Below, piece by piece: positions 57,764 to 64,000 of a stretch of DNA of 64,000 bases. This DNA comes from Gemmiger gallinarum (GTDB taxonomy: Bacteria; Bacillota; Clostridia; Oscillospirales; Ruminococcaceae), in assembly GCF_014982805.1 (NCBI RefSeq), contig NZ_JADCKC010000002.1, positions 186,001-250,000 on the forward strand, in the 5' to 3' direction. Within the stretch, counting starts at the first letter, position 1. Every line of letters starts with the position of its first letter. Made by a program: the position numbers and the translations under genes. The notes beneath the pieces are model-generated. The model was not told where the DNA came from. It ran no database searches and was given only the letters and a program-made list of their open reading frames with translations.

Positions 57764-58510
57764 ATGGCGAATATCATTACCGTCGACCATGTGTCGATGC
57801 GCTTCAATCTGGCGCAGGAGAAAACCGAGACTCTCAAGGAATACGCCGTCAAACTGCTGCGCGGCCAGCTGATGTTCAACGAGTTCTACGCCCTCAAGGA
57901 CGTGAGCTTTCAGGTGGAGCGGGGCGAGTCGGTGGCACTCATCGGCCGCAACGGCAGCGGCAAGAGCACCATGCTCAAGGTAATTGCCGGTGTCATGTAC
58001 CCCAGCCAGGGCAGCGTCCGGGTCAACGGGGAGATTGCCCCCATGATCGAGCTGGGCGCCGGCTTCGACATGGAGCTCACCGCCCGGGAGAACATTTTCC
58101 TCAACGGTGCGGTGCTGGGCCACGACCGGGCCTACATGCAGGAGCATTTTGATTCCATTATCGACTTTGCCGAGCTCAAGGACTTTGTGGATGTGCCGGT
58201 GAAGAACTACTCCTCCGGCATGCTGGCCCGCCTGGGCTTTGCCGTGGCCACCGAGGTCAAGGCCGACCTGCTGGTGGTGGACGAGGTGCTGGGCGTGGGC
58301 GACTTCATGTTCCAGCAGAAATGCCAGAAACGTCTGGCGGACATGCTGGCGGGGGACACCACCCTGCTGTTTGTCTCCCACAATTCCCAGCAGGTGCGGG
58401 AGCTCTGCAGCCGGGCCATCTGGCTGCACCACGGCGTGGTGCGGGGGGATGGTCCCGCCGACGAGGTCTGCACCGCCTACGAGACCGCCATGCAGCGGGG
58501 CGAAGTCTGA
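57764..58510 (+). CDS. ABC ATPase for surface-polymer export (Wzt/TagH-like)
   Basis: A 248-residue ATPase subunit. Walker A is GRNGSGKST, the Q-loop region follows PMIELGAGFDMELTARENIF (characteristic of Wzt/TagH-type ATPases), the signature is YSSGMLARLG, Walker B LLVVDEVLGVGD and H-loop VSHNSQQ. It lacks the C-terminal polymer-recognition domain of Wzt proteins, so recognition may be in the membrane subunit. The ATG at 57764 has GAGGAGG 8 bases upstream. It is co-transcribed with the permease. Confidence 0.93.
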   Translation: MANIITVDHVSMRFNLAQEKTETLKEYAVKLLRGQLMFNEFYALKDVSFQVERGESVALIGRNGSGKSTMLKVIAGVMYPSQGSVRVNGEIAPMIELGAGFDMELTARENIFLNGAVLGHDRAYMQEHFDSIIDFAELKDFVDVPVKNYSSGMLARLGFAVATEVKADLLVVDEVLGVGDFMFQQKCQKRLADMLAGDTTLLFVSHNSQQVRELCSRAIWLHHGVVRGDGPADEVCTAYETAMQRGEV

Positions 58511-58577
58511 TCTGCCCCCTTCCACACCATACGGGGAAAGGAGTTTTGGTCCGGGCAGGGCCGTTTGTGACACGAGA

Positions 58578-59714
58578 ATGAAAAGAATCGCCGTGGATGC
58601 CTACCTCAACTCCAACCTGGGGGATGATCTGTTCCTGACCATCCTCTGCCGCCGGTATCCCCGCCTGCACTTTTTTGTGCGCAGCGGTGCTGCCGCCCTT
58701 CCCATCGTTCAAAGCCTGGACAATCTCCATCTGCTGCGAAACGACGGGTTCACCCTGTCCGGGCTGTTGTATCGCGGGGTCAATTTTCTCCGCAAACGGC
58801 TGCGGGGGACCCGCTCCGACTGGTATGTGGAGCGCTGCGATGCCCGGCTGCTGATTTCCGGGTCCTGCTTCATGGAGCAGGCCGGGCCGGAGATGATTGC
58901 CTGGCACGACTTTTTTCTCCGGGAACCTTCCTATGTGATGGGCTGCAATTTCGGTCCCTATCATTCTGACGAGTATCTGGAGACCTACCGGCAGATTCTG
59001 GCCCGGCCGAGAGTGGTGTGCTTCCGGGACCGCTTTTCCTATGCCCTGTTCCGGCAGCTGCCCAACGCCGCCTGTGCCCCCGACATCGTGTTTGCCTACC
59101 CCAGGCAAGAGCGCACCGACCCGCCGGAGAAAGGCTATCTGCTGCTCTGCCCCGCCCCTCTTTCCAAGGACGGCCGGTCCGACCTTGCCCCCTGGGAGGA
59201 GCGGTATCTTGCCCTCCACCGGGAAGTTGTCCGGCAAACGCTGGCCGGGGGGCGTTCGGTGGTGCTCCTCAGTTTCTGCGAGGAGCAGGACCGCCCGGTG
59301 GCCGAGGCCATCTGCGCCGGGCTGGAGGATTCCTCCCGGGTGCGGCTGGTGGACTATCCCCGCCTGTCGGTCCGGGAGGCTGCGGGCTATCTGGCGGGAG
59401 CGGACGCCGTGCTGGCCACCCGGTATCACGCCATGATTCTGGCCCTGCTGTACGAGCGGCCGGTGTTTGCCCTCTGTTACAGCGACAAGCTCACCCACGT
59501 GATCGAGGATCTGGACTGCGGCATCCCCCACTGCACGCCGCAGCAGCTGGATCACCTCACCGCCCGGCAGGTGCTGGATGCTTTGAGTCATCCTCTCCCG
59601 GCGGCGGCCCTGGAAACGATCCGCCGGGCTGCCGCCGACGCAGAGCAGCACTTTGCCGCCTTTGACCGCGATTTTGGACCGCCTGCCCCGGCGCAGGTGT
59701 CCGGACAGAACTGA
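58578..59714 (+). CDS. Polysaccharide pyruvyl transferase family protein
   Basis: A 378-residue protein of the CsaB/WcaK pyruvyl-transferase family, which adds ketal pyruvate to surface sugars. The N-terminus KRIAVDAYLNSNLGDDLFL and the C-terminal box ATRYHAMILALLYERP (with the His used by the family) are diagnostic. It has no membrane helix. The start ATG 58578 has a weak ribosome site (ACGAG), and the frame is open further upstream over the ATPase gene in another frame. It lies between the exporter and the flippase, so the substrate is probably the polymer assembled here. Confidence 0.82.
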   Translation: MKRIAVDAYLNSNLGDDLFLTILCRRYPRLHFFVRSGAAALPIVQSLDNLHLLRNDGFTLSGLLYRGVNFLRKRLRGTRSDWYVERCDARLLISGSCFMEQAGPEMIAWHDFFLREPSYVMGCNFGPYHSDEYLETYRQILARPRVVCFRDRFSYALFRQLPNAACAPDIVFAYPRQERTDPPEKGYLLLCPAPLSKDGRSDLAPWEERYLALHREVVRQTLAGGRSVVLLSFCEEQDRPVAEAICAGLEDSSRVRLVDYPRLSVREAAGYLAGADAVLATRYHAMILALLYERPVFALCYSDKLTHVIEDLDCGIPHCTPQQLDHLTARQVLDALSHPLPAAALETIRRAAADAEQHFAAFDRDFGPPAPAQVSGQN

Positions 59715-59715
59715 T

Positions 59716-61290
59716 ATGAAATTTGAACGCACACAAAACGCAACCAAAAACATCATTGCCGGGGTAAGCCTCAAGCTGTACCAGATCATTGTGCCGTTTT
59801 TGATGCGCACCGTCATGATCTATACCCTGGGCATCCAGTATCTCGGCCTGAATACCCTGTTTTCCTCGGTACTGCAGGTGCTCAATCTGGCCGAGCTGGG
59901 CGTGGGCAGCGCCATGGTCTACAGCATGTACCGCCCCATCGTTGAAAATGACCGGAAAAAGATCTGTGCCCTTCTGCAGCTGTACCACCTGTACTACCGC
60001 ATCATCGGGTGCGCCATTCTGGCGATCGGGCTGGCGATCCTGCCTTTTATCCCCAATCTGGTCAAGGGGGATGTGCCCGACGGCATCAACCTCTATGTGC
60101 TCTACCTGCTCAACCTGCTGGCCACGGTGTGCACCTATCTGCTCTATGCCTACAAGAGCTCGCTGTTCATGGCCCACCAGCGCAACGATGTCATCAGCAA
60201 GGTGACCTTTGCCGTCAACACGGTGCAGTATCTGGTCCAGGCCGCCCTGCTGCTCCTCTTCAAGAACTACTACGCCTATCTCATCGTCTCGCTGGTCTGC
60301 GGCATCGCCGTCAACCTGGTGGTGGCTTTGTGCGCCTCCAAAACCTATCCCTTCTACCGCCCTGAGGGACGCCTCCCCTCCGATGAGATCCGTGCCATCA
60401 ACCGCAAGGTCCGGGACCTGTTCACTTCCAAAGTGGGGTCGGTCATTGTGGATTCGGCGGACACCATCGTCATCTCCGCCTTTCTGGGGCTGACGGTGCT
60501 GGCCGTCTATCAAAATTATTTCTACATCCTTTCTTCCATCGCCGGCTTCATCGCCATCATCTTTTCTTCCTGCTCGGCGGGCATCGGCAACAGCCTCATC
60601 GTGGAGACTGAGGCCAAAAACTTCCATGACCTGAAGAAATTCACCTTCATCATCATGTGGATCTCCGGCTTCTGCACCGCGGCCATGCTCTGTCTCTACC
60701 AGCCCTTCATGGAAATCTGGGTCGGCAGCGAGTACTGCCTCGACTACAGCATTGTGATCTGTCTGGGCGTCTACTTCTATGTGCTGGAGATCAACCGCCT
60801 GCTCAACATCTATAAGGATGCCGCCGGCCTCTGGCACGAGGACCGCTGGCGCCCCCTGGTCACCGCCCTGTCCAATCTGGCCATGAACCTGCTGACGGTA
60901 CAGTTCTGGGGGCTGTACGGCGTGATTCTCTCCACCGTGCTGTCCACCCTCTTCATCGGCATGCCCTGGCTTCTGCACAACATCTTTACCACTCTGTTCG
61001 ACCGCAAACGTCTGTCCGGTTATCTCCGCACCCTGGCTGGATACACCGTCGTTACGGCGGCCATCTGCATCGTGACCTGCCTTGTGTGCAGCATTCCTCA
61101 CTGGTCGGCATGGCCCACCTTCTTCTTCCGGGCCGGAGTCTGCGTGGTCCTGCCCAACCTGCTGTATCTTGTGATCTTTGCCCGCTCCCCTGAATTTGCG
61201 GACAGCCTGCTGCTGGCCGACAAAATTACCAAAGGCCGTATTCCTCCGCTGGCGGAGTTTGCCCGCAAGGCCTCCGGGGACGGACAGTGA
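59716..61290 (+). CDS. Polysaccharide flippase (MATE/Wzx-like), second copy
   Basis: A 524-residue membrane protein with about twelve to fourteen helices, of the oligosaccharide flippase family. The N-terminus NATKNIIAGVSLKLYQIIVP and the IYTLGIQYLGLNTLFSSVLQ segment are typical of polysaccharide flippases in Firmicutes. The ATG 59716 follows the pyruvyl-transferase stop by one base, so translation is coupled. Its presence next to an ABC-2 exporter is unusual, because the two normally serve different polymers. The flippase and ABC genes may therefore belong to two pathways sharing a locus. Confidence 0.85.
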   Translation: MKFERTQNATKNIIAGVSLKLYQIIVPFLMRTVMIYTLGIQYLGLNTLFSSVLQVLNLAELGVGSAMVYSMYRPIVENDRKKICALLQLYHLYYRIIGCAILAIGLAILPFIPNLVKGDVPDGINLYVLYLLNLLATVCTYLLYAYKSSLFMAHQRNDVISKVTFAVNTVQYLVQAALLLLFKNYYAYLIVSLVCGIAVNLVVALCASKTYPFYRPEGRLPSDEIRAINRKVRDLFTSKVGSVIVDSADTIVISAFLGLTVLAVYQNYFYILSSIAGFIAIIFSSCSAGIGNSLIVETEAKNFHDLKKFTFIIMWISGFCTAAMLCLYQPFMEIWVGSEYCLDYSIVICLGVYFYVLEINRLLNIYKDAAGLWHEDRWRPLVTALSNLAMNLLTVQFWGLYGVILSTVLSTLFIGMPWLLHNIFTTLFDRKRLSGYLRTLAGYTVVTAAICIVTCLVCSIPHWSAWPTFFFRAGVCVVLPNLLYLVIFARSPEFADSLLLADKITKGRIPPLAEFARKASGDGQ

Positions 61291-61326
61291 CCATCCCCGG
61301 GAGGCTGAAACCTTCCCCATACCAAA

Positions 61327-61363
61327 AACAGCCCTCTGACGGTTCCATCCGTCAGGGGGCTGT
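61327..61363. terminator. Terminator of the export operon
   Basis: ACAGCCC-CTGACGG pairs with CCGTCAG-GGGCTGT. T-rich flanks let it also stop the convergent GT2 gene. Confidence 0.85.
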
Positions 61364-61387
61364 CTGATTTTCGGTTTTGGCGGCAGG

Positions 61388-62347
61388 TCAGATGCGTTTC
61401 AGCAGTATGAGAAGCAGCTGCCACAGCTCATGGCGCAGCAGAAATGCCGCCAGCTTTCCGCGCAGGCCGATCCCCGCCGGCGGATTCAAAATACTGCTGT
61501 GGGCCAGCGGTTCGGCCAGCATGCCGCGGGTATATTTCAGCTGCGTCTTTCTGTCCGGGGCATAACCGGCGATATAGCGCAAAATAGCCAGCACCTTGCC
61601 GTGCTGCCATCTTTGAAAGGCTTCCTCCTCTGCCGGGTCCAGACTGTCCGGGCCGTGGGGGTGAAACAGATCGTACTGGATCTTCATGAGAGGGACTTCA
61701 TCCTCGCAGACCCCGGTGTAAAAGCGGTGCATGGCCGAGCCGTCCGTCTGCCGGTAGTGGTACAGCACCTTGCCGCACAGCGCGATCTCTTTGCAATGTT
61801 CCAGATACGCCGCCACAAAGCAGGCATCCTCCCCCCGGCGCATCTGCTCGGGAAAGATTGCCCCCGACCGGCGCACCAGATCGGTGACGTACAGCTTGTT
61901 GTAGACCCAGTTGGTATACAGGTTGGCCGCATATTTTGACGGAGTTGTGCGCAGCTGCATGGCAGAGATCCGCGCTTCTTCCGGGCAGAGGATCTCATCC
62001 GCATCCACTCCGCAGACAGCCAGGTCGGATTGCCGCATTGCCTCCAGCAGGCAGCTGAGGTAATCGGGCTCGATCCAGTCATCCGCGTCCACAAAGGTGA
62101 GATATTCGCCCTTGGCTGCCCGGATGCCCGCATTGCGCGCTGCGGAAACGCCGCCGTTCTCCTGATGGATGACTCTTACGCGGGCATCCGTCGCTGCGAT
62201 GGCATCGCACAAGGCCGGACAGCCGTCCGGGCTGCCGTCATCCACAAGAAGCAGCTCAAAATCCCGAAAGGTCTGTGCCAGGATACTGGCTGTGCAGATC
62301 CGGAGATAGGGCTCCACACAATAGACCGGGACGATCACTGTGATCAC
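61388..62347 (-). CDS. Family 2 glycosyltransferase
   Basis: A 319-residue cytoplasmic GT2 enzyme. VIVPVYCVEPYLRICTASIL opens the GT-A fold, the first acidic motif is LLVDDGSPDG, the metal-binding motif FVDADDW, and the region ARNAGIRAAKGEYL lies between them. A C-terminal amphipathic helix (LRHELWQLLLILLKRI) may hold it at the membrane. The start is a GTG at 62347 overlapping the GT8 stop by 4 bases, with AAAGGAAAG upstream; longer frames lie inside the GT8 gene. It probably adds a sugar to the lipid-linked glycan. Confidence 0.88.
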   Translation of the reverse strand: MITVIVPVYCVEPYLRICTASILAQTFRDFELLLVDDGSPDGCPALCDAIAATDARVRVIHQENGGVSAARNAGIRAAKGEYLTFVDADDWIEPDYLSCLLEAMRQSDLAVCGVDADEILCPEEARISAMQLRTTPSKYAANLYTNWVYNKLYVTDLVRRSGAIFPEQMRRGEDACFVAAYLEHCKEIALCGKVLYHYRQTDGSAMHRFYTGVCEDEVPLMKIQYDLFHPHGPDSLDPAEEEAFQRWQHGKVLAILRYIAGYAPDRKTQLKYTRGMLAEPLAHSSILNPPAGIGLRGKLAAFLLRHELWQLLLILLKRI

Positions 62348-63369
62348 GGTGTTTTCTTTCCTTTCAGCAGTTTTTTCAAAAGGGTCTGGACTTTTTTTCT
62401 GAGCTGATAATCCACCGCATGTACCAGGGGATACCACGTTTTCCCAAACAGCTGGTACAGCCTGCGGTCCCTCCGCTCTCCCCGGCTCAAACACACCGGC
62501 TCCTCGGCCAGCGGGCATTGCGCCCATGGACTCTGTGCATATATCTGCTGCCAGAGTTTGCCGTCCGGGTCTGTGGAATTCCGATACCACGGGCGCACGA
62601 TCAGCCTGCAGCTGTTGTAGTGGACAATGACCTTTTCGGTCTCGCACAAATGTACTTCCGCAGCGGAAAAGGCTGTCATCTTCCTATCCTCCAGAAGAAG
62701 GCGAAGTCCCCCCAGATACAGTACACGGAACCAGGTGCTGCAGTTATATTTCAGCGGCAAAAACCGAATCTGATTCAAAAACATCAGATTGAGAACATCC
62801 TGGTCTGCCATTTCATACACTTTGCCCGGCTGCATCAGGTCTGTGATCCAGTTTCTCGGACCGGAATTTCTCCATGCATCCAGATCAAACAGGATCATGC
62901 CCGCGTTGACATACCGCGCCTGTTTTTGCAGCCCCAAATTTGCCTTGTACTGTGCATTGACACAGTCCTCCACCGCGGCAATGATATTGCCGTCCAGGTC
63001 GATATGATACAGTTCCGACAAATCCCCGGCCGCCAAGGTGTCGCCGTCCAGGTACAAAACCCGGTCCACTTCCGGCGGCAGCAGTTCCGGCAGAAACAGC
63101 CGCGCCCAAGTCACATGGGACGGAAAATCTCCCCAGGCCTTTTGCCCGATGGCGCGGATCTGCTGCATCTGCCGGTCAATATCAATAAAACCAATCTGCG
63201 CGCCGCCGCGGTCTGCGATCCGCTGCAGGGTATCCCGATTTTCCGGGGTGATGCCGCCGTCCAGAACAAAAAAGCAGATGGGCCGTTCCCGTGTCGACTG
63301 CAGCACCGACAGCATACTGACTCCCGTCAGCATGCTGAAGTTATTATCAGCTGCATAGCATACATACAT
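62344..63369 (-). CDS. Family 8 glycosyltransferase
   Basis: A 341-residue GT8 retaining glycosyltransferase (LgtC-like). The N-terminal VCYAADNNFSMLTGVSMLSV, the DxD motif RVLYLDGDTLAAGDLSELY (about residue 105) and FNAG-like YVNAGMILFDLDAWR match the family. The C-terminal basic helix (LRKKVQTLLKKLLKGKK) is a typical membrane-association tail. The ATG at 63369 has GGAGGAAAC upstream. It is the first gene of a two-gene operon with the GT2 and has its own consensus promoter. Confidence 0.88.
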   Translation of the reverse strand: MYVCYAADNNFSMLTGVSMLSVLQSTRERPICFFVLDGGITPENRDTLQRIADRGGAQIGFIDIDRQMQQIRAIGQKAWGDFPSHVTWARLFLPELLPPEVDRVLYLDGDTLAAGDLSELYHIDLDGNIIAAVEDCVNAQYKANLGLQKQARYVNAGMILFDLDAWRNSGPRNWITDLMQPGKVYEMADQDVLNLMFLNQIRFLPLKYNCSTWFRVLYLGGLRLLLEDRKMTAFSAAEVHLCETEKVIVHYNSCRLIVRPWYRNSTDPDGKLWQQIYAQSPWAQCPLAEEPVCLSRGERRDRRLYQLFGKTWYPLVHAVDYQLRKKVQTLLKKLLKGKKTP

Positions 63370-63462
63370 TGCGTTTCCTCCGGTTTCGGGAATCTGGTCC
63401 CGTAATATTCTGAAGTACTTTTCTGCACACAGTCTGATACCGACCGCAAAACTGGTTTATTT

Positions 63463-63491
63463 ATTATACCATTTTTATTTTGTCCTAACAA
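63463..63491 (-). promoter_or_regulatory. Promoter of the GT8-GT2 operon
   Basis: On the minus strand TTGTTA, 17 bases, TATAAT. The leader is about 85 bases. Confidence 0.65.
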
Positions 63492-63496
63492 CAGAG

Positions 63497-63545
63497 AAAC
63501 GCGGCTGTATCCCGTTCATAGTACGAAACACAGCCGCGCTTTTCT
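63497..63545. terminator. Hairpin after the TIGR03943-like gene
   Basis: CGCGGCTGT and ACAGCCGCG pair around a 23-base loop, with a weak T-run on the minus strand and CTTTTCT on the plus strand. Confidence 0.5.
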
Positions 63546-63563
63546 CCATAGAAATCAACTTTT

Positions 63564-64000
63564 TCAGCTGAACATGACCACGTCCTGCACCGGTGCCTTG
63601 GCGGGCTCCACAGACAGGGCGGTGAGCACCGGGCCGGTGGCGTCGGGGGTCTGGCCCTTATAGATGGGGTGGAACTTGACGTTGACCTTGGCGGTCACGG
63701 TGATCCAGTCCCGCTGCTTCAGCGCCTTGTAGGCGTCATACCGGCAGGGGAAGCCGACGAACTGGATATCCTGCACGCAGCAGGTCATGGCGAACCGGCC
63801 GGGGACAAAGCTGTTCTTGCCCGCCCGGGAAGTCTGGCAGACCTGGGCCAAAAACTTCACCGTCTTGCCGTCATACTTCTGCATGTCGTCCATGCAGTCC
63901 ATATACCAGACGCCGAAGCATTCTTCCGGGATGTCGATGACCGGGGCGTTGACATCGAAGGGCAGCGGGTCGGGGATGTCGTCGTAGGCCACCGAGCCGT
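63564..64000 (-). CDS. TIGR03943/DUF1980-family protein, C-terminal part
   Basis: The last about 145 codons of a gene that continues past the right edge. The frame is open to base 64000 (preceding residues read G-S before the first in-frame GTG at 63992), so I treat that GTG as internal. The segment YDGKTVKFLAQVCQTSRAG, then RFAMTCCVQDIQFVGFPC, is the conserved C-terminal part of TIGR03943 proteins. Their genes usually lie next to a permease gene and a COG0523 GTPase linked to metal supply. The N-terminal half with the membrane helices would be outside the window. Confidence 0.7.
   Translation of the reverse strand, partial: GSVAYDDIPDPLPFDVNAPVIDIPEECFGVWYMDCMDDMQKYDGKTVKFLAQVCQTSRAGKNSFVPGRFAMTCCVQDIQFVGFPCRYDAYKALKQRDWITVTAKVNVKFHPIYKGQTPDATGPVLTALSVEPAKAPVQDVVMFS

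Noticed and set aside
63564-63992. The last frame as a complete 142-residue gene starting at GTG 63992
   Set aside because: The frame stays open to the window edge, no ribosome site precedes the GTG, and the motif belongs to the C-terminal part of a longer family.

Overview
The window looks like the chromosome of a high-GC Gram-positive anaerobe of the Clostridia, most likely an Oscillospiraceae/Ruminococcaceae gut bacterium. The grounds are GC-rich Firmicute-type genes with strong Shine-Dalgarno sites, lipoprotein solute receptors, a folate ECF transporter with a THF riboswitch, a DUF3793 protein and abundant TTG/GTG starts. No tRNA, rRNA or CRISPR array was seen. The genus is inference.

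Housekeeping, left part (1-9170): a BMP-family lipoprotein receptor (runs off the left edge), an HD-domain protein, FolT with a tetrahydrofolate riboswitch, a HAD phosphatase, a sirtuin, a divergently transcribed NAD(P)H-hydrate dehydratase, and a MoxR ATPase/VWA protein pair.

Mobile element (about 9200-28600): a 19.4-kb integrative mobilizable element sits in the 3' end of lysS. A tyrosine integrase lies at one end. A displaced copy of the original lysS 3' end (9174-9199) lies beyond it, and the rebuilt lysS 3' end lies at 28580-28608. Both ends carry same-orientation TTGCTGTCA repeats that look like integrase arm sites. The element carries a relaxase, MobC, a candidate oriT, three excisionase-like DUF6462 proteins, a RepA-like helicase and TnpV, but no type IV secretion genes. 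Its cargo is a complete type I restriction-modification locus (hsdM, hsdS, hsdR). Two extra hsdS half-genes, a dedicated tyrosine recombinase and four 14-bp inversion sites should let it switch DNA specificity. A DUF6076 protein and small uncharacterised genes are also present. Two helix-turn-helix regulators, one with a perfect 14-bp palindrome in front, flank a SLOG-family gene.

Housekeeping and surface region (28580-38221): greA-lysS behind a perfect consensus promoter, then a run encoding an MBOAT acyltransferase, an SGNH-like partner, a surface-carbohydrate transferase, a flippase, a GNAT acetyltransferase and HflX. A membrane-anchored amidase follows.

Sensor region (39602-47573): an OmpR-type regulator and histidine kinase are interleaved with three paralogous lipoproteins sharing an unusual Cys/His motif and one single-span membrane protein. 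They form one tightly packed operon. Next is a DUF3793 gene whose leader carries two GTTAG-N6-CTAAC elements typical of DtxR/MntR-like metal regulators.

Right part (47864-64000): a MarR regulator with its operator over its own promoter drives a heterodimeric ABC exporter. Then come a zinc-ribbon membrane protein, an AGCS amino-acid symporter and a TetM/EF-G-like GTPase fused to a Rae1/YacP-like NYN nuclease. A second surface-polymer locus follows (ABC-2 permease, ATPase, pyruvyl transferase, flippase, GT2, GT8). The 3' part of a TIGR03943-family gene ends the window.

The items most worth following up are the GTPase-NYN fusion, the invertible hsdS locus inside the mobile element, and the two-component/lipoprotein operon.
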